Shown in pieces: positions 17,469 to 25,721 of a stretch of DNA of 45,565 nt. Source of the stretch: Candidatus Avimonas merdigallinarum (lineage in GTDB: Bacteria > Bacillota > Clostridia > Oscillospirales > Acutalibacteraceae). The notes under the pieces are model-generated. The model searched no databases. It was not told the DNA's origin and saw nothing but the letters and a program-made list of their open reading frames with translations. The stretch is from positions 14,881 to 60,445 of the forward strand of contig CAJFGS010000024.1 of the NCBI GenBank assembly GCA_904377855.1, given 5' to 3'. Numbering within the stretch: the first letter of the stretch is position 1; each line of letters begins with the position of its first letter. The position numbers and the translations under genes were made by a program.

Positions 17469-19394
17469 ATGGCTTTGTTATCGGTAACCAACCTGAGTAA
17501 GGAATTCAGTGAACGCGTCCTCTTCCGCGATGTAAACTTTGAGGTGGGGGAGCGGGACAAAATCGGCCTGGTGGGGGATAACGGCTGCGGGAAAACCACG
17601 CTGTTCCGGCTCCTCACCGGGGAATACATGCCGGATACAGGCGGCGTGGTCCGCTCCAGGGAAACCCGGATAGGGTATATGGAACAGCACGTCTGCACCG
17701 ACGGCGGCCGCACCCTCTGGGACGAGGTGGAGGCGGTGTTCGCCCCCGTGATGGCGATGGAACGGGAATGGGAGCAGGTGAACGCCCTGCTCGCCGGAGA
17801 GCGGAGCGGGGACGCCGCGCTGATCGAGCGGCAGCAGCTTCTCAGTGAGCGGATCGAGGCGGCGGGCGGGCTGACCTATAAAAGCCGGGTCCGGGCGACG
17901 CTGCTCGGCCTCGGCTTTGATGAGGCGGCCTTTTCCCAGCCGGTCGGCTCCCTCAGCGGCGGGCAGAAGTCCAAGGCCGCGATGGGCCGGCTCCTGCTTT
18001 CCGATACCAACCTGCTTCTGCTGGACGAGCCGACCAACCACCTGGATATCCCGTCGGTGGAATGGCTGGAGGAGTTCCTGCGCGGCTATCCGGGGGCGGC
18101 GGTGATCATCTCCCACGACCGGTATTTCCTGGACAGGGTCACCACCCGGACGCTGGAACTGGCTCACGGCCGGATGTATGCCTCCAACGGCAATTATTCC
18201 TTCCATAAAGCGCTGCGGGAAAAGGAGCGGGAGGTCGAGGAAAAGCACTACAAAACCGCATCGCGGGAGATCCAGCGGATCGAGGAAAATATCGCGCTTT
18301 TGAAGCAGTGGAACCGGGAGAAGAGCATCCGCACCGCGGAAAGCAAGCAGAAAATGGTGGATCGCATGAAGGCGGAGCTGGTGGTCCCGGAGAGCGACGC
18401 GCCGGTCATCCGCTTTGACTTCACCGCCCGGTATGTCAGCGGGAACGAGGTAATCAACGCGGAAAACCTGGCCATGGGGTTCCCGAACCGGCCGCTGTTC
18501 CACGACGTTACCTTCGGCGTCCGCCGAGGGCAGCGGGTATTCCTGCTCGGGCCGAACGGCTGCGGGAAAACGACGCTGCTGAAAATCCTGAACGGGCAGT
18601 ATACGCCCCTGGCGGGGAGCGTGCGCCTGGGGGCAAAGGTGACCATCGGCTACTACGATCAGACCCAGGAGGGGCTGGATCCCGGCAAGGCCGTCATCGA
18701 CGAGGTGTGGGACGCCTATCCCGACCGGACGCAGACCGAGATCCGCAACGCGCTGGCCGCCTTCCTTTTCCGGGGGGACGATGTGTTCAAATCGGTATCC
18801 CTTCTCTCGGGCGGCGAGCGGGCGCGGCTCCTGCTGCTCAAGCTGATGCTCGCGCGGGACAACCTGCTTCTGCTGGACGAGCCGACCAACCACCTGGACA
18901 TCGGCTCCTGTGAAGCGCTGGAGGAGGCGCTTTCGGGATACGACGGCACGCTGTTTATCGTTTCCCACGACCGGTATTTCATCAACCGGATGGCGGATCA
19001 CGTCATCCGGCTGACGGAGGACGGCTGTCGGGTTTTCCCGGGAAATTACGACGATTATCTTGCAGAACTGCAGAAGGAGGAGGCGCCGCCCGCGGCGGCG
19101 CCGGCCGCCCCGGAACCGGTCCGGCAGAACGACTATAAGCTCCGGAAAGAGCAGGAGTCCGCCCGCCGGAAGCTCGCCACCCGCATCCGCCGGAACGAGG
19201 AGGCTATCGAGCAGGCGGAGGCGGCAGTCGCCTCTCTCCATGCGCAGCTTTCCGACGAGGCGGTTTCCGCCGATTATGCGAAAGTGTTGGAGCTGACGGA
19301 GGAATTGGACCATACCAACGCTTCCCTCGAGCAGCTCATGGAGGAATGGGAGCGCCTCCAGAATGAGCAGATGGAAATGGACGGGGGCAAGTAA
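17469..19394 (+). CDS. ABC-F family ATPase (ribosome-associated)
   Basis: Soluble protein with two ABC domains and no membrane part, the ABC-F layout; members act on the ribosome as translation factors or give antibiotic protection. Walker A motifs are GDNGCGKT (residues 36-43) and GPNGCGKT (about 361-368). The signatures are LSGGQKSK and LSGGERAR, and LLLLDEPTNHLDI occurs twice. A charged interdomain linker (about 235-310) and a C-terminal coiled coil (about 555-641) follow the EttA/YdiF pattern. Length 641. The ATG at 17469 has only AAGGA 13 bases upstream. Sequence alone does not separate housekeeping from resistance roles. Confidence 0.93.
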   Translation: MALLSVTNLSKEFSERVLFRDVNFEVGERDKIGLVGDNGCGKTTLFRLLTGEYMPDTGGVVRSRETRIGYMEQHVCTDGGRTLWDEVEAVFAPVMAMEREWEQVNALLAGERSGDAALIERQQLLSERIEAAGGLTYKSRVRATLLGLGFDEAAFSQPVGSLSGGQKSKAAMGRLLLSDTNLLLLDEPTNHLDIPSVEWLEEFLRGYPGAAVIISHDRYFLDRVTTRTLELAHGRMYASNGNYSFHKALREKEREVEEKHYKTASREIQRIEENIALLKQWNREKSIRTAESKQKMVDRMKAELVVPESDAPVIRFDFTARYVSGNEVINAENLAMGFPNRPLFHDVTFGVRRGQRVFLLGPNGCGKTTLLKILNGQYTPLAGSVRLGAKVTIGYYDQTQEGLDPGKAVIDEVWDAYPDRTQTEIRNALAAFLFRGDDVFKSVSLLSGGERARLLLLKLMLARDNLLLLDEPTNHLDIGSCEALEEALSGYDGTLFIVSHDRYFINRMADHVIRLTEDGCRVFPGNYDDYLAELQKEEAPPAAAPAAPEPVRQNDYKLRKEQESARRKLATRIRRNEEAIEQAEAAVASLHAQLSDEAVSADYAKVLELTEELDHTNASLEQLMEEWERLQNEQMEMDGGK

Positions 19395-19415
19395 ACGGGA
19401 AAAGGGGGAAGAAAA

Positions 19416-19844
19416 TTGACCCCGGAAGAAAACGCGGCGGTGGACGGATACTTCGCCTTGGCAGAATGGGCAAAGCCCTTGTTCTGGGACGCCTATTCCG
19501 CGATAATGGAGGCCGCCGGGCCGGGCGGGAGCATGACGGTGCAGAAATCCCAGATCGCTTTCCGCATCGGGCCTTCCGAAGGCTGCCGCCCTTTGCAGTT
19601 TGCGTTTGTCTGGCTTCCCACCCGGCGGATTAACGGCAGGCCGGGGCGGTGCCTGGGGCTGACGTTCGGGCTTGGGCGCCGGGAGGGAAATCCGCGGATT
19701 GCGGTGGTTTCCGAACCATACCCCGGCCGTTTCACCCATCATCTTCTGCTGGAATCCCCGCAGGAGCTGGACGAAACGGTGCGGGACTGGCTCAAGGAAG
19801 CGGCCGACTTTGCCAGGTCTAAGCAGCAAACCCGAAGAAGATAA
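19416..19844 (+). CDS. DUF5655-like small protein
   Basis: 142 residues, no signal or membrane helix. The middle portion SMTVQKSQIAFRIGP, LQFAFVWLPTRR and LGLTFGLGRR, with a VVSEPYPGRFTHHLLLESP end, resembles DUF5655 proteins, in which a small helix-strand fold is predicted; no activity is known to me. Start TTG at 19416 follows AAAGGGGGAAG. It lies 21 bases after the ABC-F gene and is the last gene before a two-way terminator, so it probably belongs to the SPFH/ABC-F transcript. The family label is tentative. Confidence 0.7.
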   Translation: MTPEENAAVDGYFALAEWAKPLFWDAYSAIMEAAGPGGSMTVQKSQIAFRIGPSEGCRPLQFAFVWLPTRRINGRPGRCLGLTFGLGRREGNPRIAVVSEPYPGRFTHHLLLESPQELDETVRDWLKEAADFARSKQQTRRR

Positions 19845-19846
19845 CA

Positions 19847-19888
19847 AACACCCGCCGGGAAGGCTTCAACGCTTTCCCGGCGGGTGTT
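19847..19888. terminator. Hairpin between convergent genes
   Basis: AACACCCGCCGGGAA pairs with TTCCCGGCGGGTGTT around a 12-base loop, directly after the DUF5655-like gene and 57 bases past the SGNH stop on the other strand. The T-tracts are short; it likely serves both directions. Confidence 0.7.
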
Positions 19889-19945
19889 CTATAAAGGAAA
19901 ATAGGCCGCGGCCGGACAAAAGGGCAGGAAGGCGGGGTGGGGAAT

Positions 19946-21016
19946 TCATGGTTTCCGCCTCCGCCGTTTTCGCGCGGCGAGGATAAGGAGCGCGGCTGCG
20001 GCGAGAATGCCGGCCGGCAGGAGCAGCAGGGCCGCGGGGAAGGAGCGCCCGCCTCCCCCACCCCCGTCCGGCGGAACGGCGGGGGCCGAAGGGGGAGGCG
20101 AAGCCATTGTGTCCGCTTTGGCAGCGGCGGCGTCCTGCGCCAGCAGGAGGTGCTGCTCCGCCATCAGCCGGTGGCCGGCCGGCGTCGGGTGGGGGTCCAC
20201 GCTCCAGGAGGGGAACGCCGCCCAGTCCAGGCAGGTAAAGCTCAGCGGCTCCTCTCCCTCGTAGGCCTGGAAGGCCTGGGCGCAGTCTGCCACGAGAACC
20301 CGCGCCTCCCCAAACCCGCTTCGGATCCCCTCGTTGAACCGTTGAAGGAGGCGGTCGGCGGTTTCCTCCATCCATGTCCCGACAGCGGGATTGGGAATGG
20401 TGGTGAGAAGGAGGGTAACGTCCGGGTTGAGCGCAAAGAGGGAGTCCAGCAGGCAGACCATGTTGCTTTGATAGGCGGCCGCCGCTTTGTCCAGCCCCGC
20501 CGAGTACGCACCGCTTTTTGTCCTCTCGAGGAGGGAATACAGCACGCTTCCCAGTTCCTTGCCGCCGCCCTCCCCGATCCGGCGGAGGAAATCCGCCCCC
20601 GGCGTGGGGGAGGCGGGATCCAGCCCCAGGGCATCCTGAAAGGAACGGCCCAGGAATTGCAGAAGGTCGTTCCCGCCGATGCTTATCGTAAGGATGTCGG
20701 CCCGGGATAAAAGGGCTTCCATTTCCGGCGACCGGACGCTCTCGAGCAGTTCTACGCTGGTCTGGCCGTCCACCCCGCAGTTGTGGTAGGATACGCCGAT
20801 CCCCTTTTCGGCGGTCCGTTCCCGCAGCGCGTCGGCCAGTATCCACCCATAGGCTTCCTCCGCCCGGCAGCCGTAGCCCCGCGCGATGGAGTCCCCCAGC
20901 GAAACCATCTGCAGGGAGGCGCTTTCCTGCGCGCGCACGAGGAATGCGCCAAAAAGCAGCAAAAAAACGGCCGCTCCGCCAAGCAGCCGGCGGAGGCGGC
21001 CAAAGAGAAAGGGCAT
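19946..21016 (-). CDS. Secreted, membrane-anchored SGNH/GDSL hydrolase
   Basis: Predicted cell-surface esterase or acyl-hydrolase. A signal sequence (residues 1-30, ending LLLFGAFLVRAQE) precedes the GDSL block MVSLGDSIARGYG with Ser43. The block III motif SIGGNDLLQFLG and the C-terminal DPHPTPAGH supply the oxyanion Asn and the Asp-His pair. After a proline/glycine linker comes a C-terminal helix with a basic stop (…ILAARKRRRRKP), so the enzyme is probably held on the outer face of the membrane. Length 356. The ATG at 21016 follows GGGGAGGAATCC. Its substrate (acetylated glycan or lipid) is unknown. It lies 98 bases after trmK. Confidence 0.9.
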   Translation of the reverse strand: MPFLFGRLRRLLGGAAVFLLLFGAFLVRAQESASLQMVSLGDSIARGYGCRAEEAYGWILADALRERTAEKGIGVSYHNCGVDGQTSVELLESVRSPEMEALLSRADILTISIGGNDLLQFLGRSFQDALGLDPASPTPGADFLRRIGEGGGKELGSVLYSLLERTKSGAYSAGLDKAAAAYQSNMVCLLDSLFALNPDVTLLLTTIPNPAVGTWMEETADRLLQRFNEGIRSGFGEARVLVADCAQAFQAYEGEEPLSFTCLDWAAFPSWSVDPHPTPAGHRLMAEQHLLLAQDAAAAKADTMASPPPSAPAVPPDGGGGGGRSFPAALLLLPAGILAAAALLILAARKRRRRKP

Positions 21017-21114
21017 ATGGATTCCTCCCCTTGCCGGAAAACCGTTTTTCTTTGGTTATTTATTGTATACGGCGGAGTGGGGCGAAATAGAAGCGGCCAA
21101 AGGGCGCGCGGGGA

Positions 21115-21822
21115 TCATACCCCGTCCGGCCTTTCCCCGCTGCGCTGCCGGACGGCCATTGCCGTCCGGAACAGGGCGTCCGCTTTCTCTTCCCCGCCGG
21201 CTTGGCGCAGGGCGAGGGCGGCGGCCTCCATGCGCGCGGCCTGGCGGAGGAGGTACGCCTTTGCCAGCGGATCCGACGGAACCAGCCCGCCGCAGTGAAC
21301 CGCGGCGGGGAGCGCCGCCTGCTTTGCCGCCGCTTCCGGGGCGTAGGCGGCCTGTATCACCGTATAAAGCCGCTTCCCCTCCTGTACCGCCTGCTCGCGT
21401 TCGATCGCGTACCCGCCGGCAAAGAGGAAGGAGCGCAGCGCCTCCGGCCGGGACATCGGCTGCAGGATGAGGTGGTAGCGGCCGCTCTGGCACCATGTCG
21501 CGGCGGCCAAGATCGCGGCGATGGTTTCCCCGCCCATCCCGGCAATGACGATGTCCTCTGCTTCTTCCGGCCGGACGGGGGCCAGGCCGTCCCCCAGCCG
21601 CAGGGAGATGTGGCCGGCAAGACCCGCCCGTTCCACCGTCTCGGCGGCGCGGGAGAGGGGGCCGGGCCGGATATCCGCCGCAATGGCGCCGGGACAGATC
21701 CCCCCGCCGACCAGGTAGACAGGCAGATAGCCGTGATCCGTGCCGATGTCGGCCACGCGGCTCCCCGGCCGGACCAGGGAGGCGCAGAGGGCGAGACGGG
21801 GGGTGAGCGGGCGAAGGTTCAT
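21115..21822 (-). CDS. trmK: tRNA (adenine22-N1)-methyltransferase TrmK
   Basis: SAM-dependent enzyme that methylates A22 in the D-loop of tRNA. The SAM motif VADIGTDHGYLPVYL is at residues 23-37 and the catalytic-region motif IVIAGMGGETI near 92-102, both diagnostic of COG2384. The 235 residues are the normal length, with a C-terminal coiled-coil-like helix pair. The ATG at 21822 has AAAAGGAG upstream. In Bacillus it follows sigA; here it does not. The region before it carries two terminator-shaped hairpins that would act only on the opposite strand. Confidence 0.94.
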   Translation of the reverse strand: MNLRPLTPRLALCASLVRPGSRVADIGTDHGYLPVYLVGGGICPGAIAADIRPGPLSRAAETVERAGLAGHISLRLGDGLAPVRPEEAEDIVIAGMGGETIAAILAAATWCQSGRYHLILQPMSRPEALRSFLFAGGYAIEREQAVQEGKRLYTVIQAAYAPEAAAKQAALPAAVHCGGLVPSDPLAKAYLLRQAARMEAAALALRQAGGEEKADALFRTAMAVRQRSGERPDGV

Positions 21823-21841
21823 GGCAAGGGCTCCTTTTCAC

Positions 21842-21881
21842 ACTGGCGGTGAGCAAGCCGCGCACCGCCAGTTTTTCTTTT
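21842..21881 (+). terminator. Plus-strand terminator-like hairpin in the trmK leader
   Basis: ACTGGCGGTG / CACCGCCAGT stem followed by TTTTTCTTTT on the plus strand. No plus-strand gene lies upstream. On the minus strand it has no T-run and sits in the trmK leader. Confidence 0.6.
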
Positions 21882-21941
21882 GTTCCAACGGGCATCCCAC
21901 GTTTGGGCGGACTCTTTTTTGTATCCCCTTTACAGACCTGC

Positions 21942-21976
21942 GGCCGGCAATTCGCAATGAGTTGCCGGCCTTTTTT
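21942..21976 (+). terminator. Second plus-strand terminator-like hairpin
   Basis: GGCCGGCAA / TTGCCGGCC stem with an 11-base loop and six T on the plus strand. As with the hairpin at 21842, no plus-strand gene precedes it. Bases 21882-21941 and 21977-22063 show no gene. Confidence 0.65.
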
Positions 21977-22063
21977 CGCTGTGTCAGCTCGGCCATGAGC
22001 GGGATCATCTATGCATCATCCTTACATGGATTGGCGCCGGGCGGCGGTTGGCCGGCATAAAAC

Positions 22064-22093
22064 AAAGGCGGGATCCGGCCGGACCCCGCCTTT
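22064..22093 (-). terminator. Terminator of the DUF1858 gene
   Basis: Minus strand: AAAGGCGGGgTCC / GGAtCCCGCCTTT with one mismatch, then TGTTTTAT, 20 bases after the stop codon. Confidence 0.8.
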
Positions 22094-22113
22094 TGCTGCT
22101 GATTTCGGGGGAA

Positions 22114-22314
22114 TTACTTCCCGGCAACATGCTCGTTGAGCTTTTTCACAATTTCATCGCAGTCAACGCCGTGCACGTCGCAGGCCTGCTCGATTGTCTC
22201 GCCGCGGGAGGCCGGGCAGCCCAGGCAATGCATCCCCATCTCCATGAAGTAGACGGCGGTGGTACGATCAAAATCCAAAATGTCGCCAATGACGCTGTCT
22301 TTGGTGATAACCAT
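22114..22314 (-). CDS. DUF1858-domain protein
   Basis: A 66-residue protein made of one DUF1858 domain (also found at the N-terminus of ScdA/RIC-type iron-sulfur repair proteins and beside hybrid-cluster proteins). The CLGCPAS motif at about residues 30-36 gives a CxxC pair suited to a redox or metal role. The preceding HC and the helix-rich end DEIVKKLNEHV fit the family. Start ATG 22314 was chosen for AGGAGG upstream; the longer frame to 22470 lacks support and overlaps the promoter. It stands alone, with its own promoter and terminator. Confidence 0.88.
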   Translation of the reverse strand: MVITKDSVIGDILDFDRTTAVYFMEMGMHCLGCPASRGETIEQACDVHGVDCDEIVKKLNEHVAGK

Positions 22315-22389
22315 AAGAAATCCTCCTGTTTTTCGTTGTCCTGCTTGATAACTCCTGACGGAAGGCTTGCGCTCTCCCGCCTGATCCTT

Positions 22390-22418
22390 ATTATAGAGCG
22401 GCTGAAGAAGAAATGCAA
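22390..22418 (-). promoter_or_regulatory. Promoter of the DUF1858 gene
   Basis: Minus strand TTGCAT (22413-22418), 17 bases, TATAAT (22390-22395). Confidence 0.8.
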
Positions 22419-22603
22419 CCGTTTTGTTGGAAACGGAAGAAATGGCAAAGGCACCCTGGTGATAACGCATAAGTCATCCGCATGACCCTTTTTGATTTAC
22501 CAATTTAATAAGCAACAGCGATTTTTTATGAAAACCCGGCATTAATATGAGCATATGTCACAAATTAAATTCAATAAAATTATAATTTCAAATGATTTAT
22601 ATA

Positions 22604-22640
22604 TCAATCGGTTGACATAACAATTCCTTTGTGCTACGAT
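22604..22640 (+). promoter_or_regulatory. Sucrose operon promoter with LacI-type operator
   Basis: TTGACA (22612-22617), 17 bases, TACGAT (22635-22640). TCAATCGGTTGA (22604-22615), a dyad with central CG typical of LacI-family operators, overlaps the -35. A partial copy, AATCGGTTGCC, occurs about 60 bases downstream in the leader. The preceding 22485-22600 is unusually AT-rich and holds no gene. The leader 22647-22809 contains no convincing small gene. Confidence 0.75.
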
Positions 22641-22809
22641 GTGTTTGAAAAAGAAAGAGGCAGGAAAAATCGGTTGCCAAAAACTCCCCTGTTGGATTCA
22701 GCGGGTAAGGATGGAAAAGCCATTTCCCGCCGCCAGGTATGAGCGGAAAGGATGCAGGGAATGCTAATCGGCGGTATGACGTGAGGGCAGCCGTGGAAAG
22801 GACGGGGAT

Positions 22810-24261
22810 TTGGAAATGGGAAGCAAGAAGCTGTGCAACCGCATTATGCTGGTAACGTATGCGGACAGCCTGGGAAAAAACCTGAAAGAATTGAAAGAGG
22901 TGCTGGACACCTATTTTACCGGGGCGGTCGACGGGGTGCACATCCTCCCGTTCTTCCCCTCTTCGGCGGATCGGGGCTTCGCTCCCATGCGGTACGACAA
23001 GGTGGAAGAGGCCTTCGGTGATTTTGACGATATCGCCGCGCTGGCCGGCGATCATCCGCTGATGTTTGATTTTATGGTGAACCACATTTCCCGGTCGTCG
23101 GATTATTTTCAGGATTTTTTGAAGAATAAGGACGCCTCTCCGTATAAGGATCTGTTTATCCGGTATAAGGACTTCTGGCCGGGCGGCGCGCCGACCCAGG
23201 AGCAGGTGGATAAGATTTATAAGCGCAAGCCCCGCGCCCCTTCCATCACCGCCGAGTTTGCGGACGGCACCAAAGAGGAAATCTGGTGCACCTTCGGCGA
23301 GGAACAGATCGACCTGGACGTGTCCAAGCCGGTTACCCGCCAGTTTATCCGGGAGACGCTAAAGGGAATGTGCGAACGGGGCGCGGCGCTCGTCCGCCTG
23401 GACGCTTTCGCTTACGCGGTGAAAAAGCCGGACACCTCCTGCTTTTTCATCGAACCGGAGATGTGGGAACTGCTGGAAGATATCCGGGAAACGGTGGCTC
23501 CGTACGGCGTGGATATCCTTCCCGAAATCCATGAGCACTATTCCATCCAGCTCAAGCTGGCGCAGCGGGGCTATTGGGTGTATGATTTCGCCCTCCCCAT
23601 GCTGGTGCTGCACGCCCTGTATACCGGGCGGGGCGACCGGCTGAAGCATTGGCTGGACATCTGCCCCCGCAGGCAGTTCACCACTCTGGATACCCACGAC
23701 GGGATCGGCGTGGTGGACGTGGCCGACCTGCTCACGCAGAGCGAAATCGAAGAGGCGCGGGAGATGCTGTTCACCAAGGGCGCCAACGTCAAGAAAAGCT
23801 ACAATACCGCGGCGTACAACAATCTCGATATTTACCAGATTAACTGCACGTATTATTCTGCGCTCGGGGATAACGACCAGGCGTACCTGCTTGCGCGGGC
23901 AATCCAGTTTTTCGCTCCCGGTATCCCGCAGATCTATTACGTCGGCGCCCTGGCGGGGGCGAACGACATCGAGCGGCTGGAGGCGACCAAGCAGGGCCGG
24001 GACATCAACCGCCATGCGTATACGCTCGACGAGATCGCGCGGGAGGTGCAGCGGCCGGTGGTGCGTAAGCTGCTGGAGCTGATGCGGCTCCGGAATACCC
24101 ACCCCGCCTTTGACGGCGGGTGCCGGGTATCCCTGGAAGGGGAAAACGGGCTGGCAATTACCCGGGAGAATGGGGAACACCGGCTGACGCTGCGTGCGGA
24201 TTTAAAAACCCACGCGTTTACGATTGACGGCACAGACGGATTTTCAAACGCGGATAAATAA
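22810..24261 (+). CDS. Sucrose phosphorylase (GH13_18)
   Basis: Predicted cytosolic enzyme: sucrose + phosphate gives glucose-1-phosphate + fructose, saving ATP. The nucleophile is Asp198 in LVRLDAFAYA, the acid/base Glu239 in ILPEIHEHY, and the third acid Asp297 in LDTHDGIGVVDV. VYDFALPMLVLHAL and GIPQIYYVGALAG are characteristic of the Streptococcus/Leuconostoc GtfA type. Length 483 is normal. TTG at 22810 was chosen because GGAAAGGA ends 7 bases upstream; ATG at 22816 is the alternative. Sucrose-6-phosphate phosphorylase is a close relative, but the adjacent ABC importer (not PTS) favours free sucrose. Followed by binding protein and permease genes. Confidence 0.93.
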   Translation: MEMGSKKLCNRIMLVTYADSLGKNLKELKEVLDTYFTGAVDGVHILPFFPSSADRGFAPMRYDKVEEAFGDFDDIAALAGDHPLMFDFMVNHISRSSDYFQDFLKNKDASPYKDLFIRYKDFWPGGAPTQEQVDKIYKRKPRAPSITAEFADGTKEEIWCTFGEEQIDLDVSKPVTRQFIRETLKGMCERGAALVRLDAFAYAVKKPDTSCFFIEPEMWELLEDIRETVAPYGVDILPEIHEHYSIQLKLAQRGYWVYDFALPMLVLHALYTGRGDRLKHWLDICPRRQFTTLDTHDGIGVVDVADLLTQSEIEEAREMLFTKGANVKKSYNTAAYNNLDIYQINCTYYSALGDNDQAYLLARAIQFFAPGIPQIYYVGALAGANDIERLEATKQGRDINRHAYTLDEIAREVQRPVVRKLLELMRLRNTHPAFDGGCRVSLEGENGLAITRENGEHRLTLRADLKTHAFTIDGTDGFSNADK

Positions 24262-24282
24262 AAAGAAAGGATGAAATCAACC

Positions 24283-25566
24283 ATGAAAAAGTTCGTGCGT
24301 GCTCTGGGCGTATTGTTAGCTGCCGGGCTGATTGCCGGTTCTTTCGCCGGGTGCAGCGGGGGAGACGATGGGAAAACGATCACCCTGCTGAATACCAAAG
24401 GCGAAATCCAGGCGGATTTTGAAGAATTGGCGGACCGGTATAAAGAATTGACGGGAGTGACGGTGGAGATCACCGCGGCGCCGGCCGGTTCCTCGCCGTT
24501 CGCCACCATTTCCTCGATGTACAATTCGGGCAACCCGCCCACCATGGCGATGCTGGATACCACCGATATCGTTGCGCTGTACCAGGAGAAGGCGCTCGAC
24601 CTCTCGGACGAGGCCTGGGCCAAGGATGAGGGCGGGCAGCTCTACCGGATTGACGGCAAGGTGTATTCCTTCCCGATGGGGGTGGAAGGCAAGGGCCTCA
24701 TCTATAACAAGACCGTGCTGGAACAGACGCTGGGCCGTACGTTCGATCCCGCGGAATACAACACCTATGATAAATTCAAGGCGCTCCTGGAGGAACTGAA
24801 ATCCAAGGGGATGGCCGCGCCGGTGGCCCTCTCCAAGGAGGACTGGTCCCTTGGTTCCCACGTGCTGGGGACGCTGTATGAGTCCCAATCGGAAACCAGC
24901 GAGGGGATGGAAGCTTTCCTGGACGAACTGCGGGCGGGCACGGCGAATCTGGCGAGCAATAACCGCTTTACCCAGCTGATGGATACCTTCGACCTTCTGA
25001 AAGAGAATAACATCAGCAAAGCCGACCCGATGGCGGCGGATTACGCGGTGGATCCCTCGTATGTGGTAGAGGGGACGGTAGCGTTCTGGTACAACGGCAA
25101 CTGGGCGTGGCCGAATATGGCGGCTTTTGTGGAGGCGGATTCCACCACCGAATACGGACTGATGCCGCTGCCGCTCGGCAACGACGCGGACGATTTCGCC
25201 AACAATACCCTTATCGGCTCCGGCTCGAAGCAGATTATGATCGATAAGGTGCAGGCGACGGCGGAACAGCAGCAGATGGCAAAGGATTTCCTGAACTGGC
25301 TCTACTCCGACGCGGAAGGCCAGAAACAGGTGGTGGAAACCCTGAATATAGTGCCTGCATTTGGCAACAACCCGAACGAACCGTCCGATCCGCTCAGCAA
25401 AGTGGTGAAGTCCTACGTGTCCGAAGGGAATATCACGTTTTCGCCGATCATCCCCTCCGATCACTGGTCGGTGCTGGGCGCGAAAATGCAGGAATACCTC
25501 GCGGGGAAAACCGACCGCGCAGGGCTCGCCACGGCGATTGAAGAGTACTGGAAAGGGCAATCGTAA
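24283..25566 (+). CDS. Sugar ABC transporter substrate-binding lipoprotein
   Basis: Extracellular lipid-anchored receptor of a carbohydrate ABC importer (family 1 binding proteins). The signal peptide MKKFVRALGVLLAAGLIAG ends in the lipobox SFAGC, Cys24 being the lipidation site. The rest is a two-lobe periplasmic-binding fold (NTKGEIQADFEELADRYKEL, VYSFPMGVEGKGLIYNK, EGTVAFWYNGNWAW). Length 427. I prefer the ATG at 24283, 11 bases after AAAGGA; the ATG at 24271 touches the ribosome site. Placed between sucrose phosphorylase and two permeases, so sucrose or a related fructoside is the likely ligand. Confidence 0.92.
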   Translation: MKKFVRALGVLLAAGLIAGSFAGCSGGDDGKTITLLNTKGEIQADFEELADRYKELTGVTVEITAAPAGSSPFATISSMYNSGNPPTMAMLDTTDIVALYQEKALDLSDEAWAKDEGGQLYRIDGKVYSFPMGVEGKGLIYNKTVLEQTLGRTFDPAEYNTYDKFKALLEELKSKGMAAPVALSKEDWSLGSHVLGTLYESQSETSEGMEAFLDELRAGTANLASNNRFTQLMDTFDLLKENNISKADPMAADYAVDPSYVVEGTVAFWYNGNWAWPNMAAFVEADSTTEYGLMPLPLGNDADDFANNTLIGSGSKQIMIDKVQATAEQQQMAKDFLNWLYSDAEGQKQVVETLNIVPAFGNNPNEPSDPLSKVVKSYVSEGNITFSPIIPSDHWSVLGAKMQEYLAGKTDRAGLATAIEEYWKGQS

Positions 25567-25626
25567 TATCCGCGGGGGAGCGGTCGGCCCTTCCATTGAA
25601 AACGCGCAGTGAAACTGACCGCAGCG

Positions 25627-25669
25627 CCTCCCGGCCCCCGGCTCCCGGGAAACCCCGGGGGCCGGGAGG
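25627..25669 (+). repeat. Strong intercistronic hairpin
   Basis: CCTCCCGGCCCCCGG pairs perfectly over 15 bp with CCGGGGGCCGGGAGG across a 13-base loop. It has no T-tract, so it is not a normal terminator. Lying between binding-protein and permease genes, it could protect the upstream message, as REP-type hairpins do after malE. Confidence 0.8.
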
Positions 25670-25721
25670 CAGGGGAACGCCCGGCAGAAAACCGGGATTG
25701 TTCGCAGAAAGGGTGTTATCT

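Noticed and set aside
17478-19847. A 789-codon minus-strand open frame opposite the ABC-F gene
   Set aside because: It is an antisense shadow of a GC-rich gene with strong codon bias; it lacks family motifs, and the plus strand encodes an unmistakable ABC-F protein.
22717-22776. Possible leader peptide before sucrose phosphorylase
   Set aside because: The short frame has its ribosome site overlapping its ATG and no regulatory codon run.
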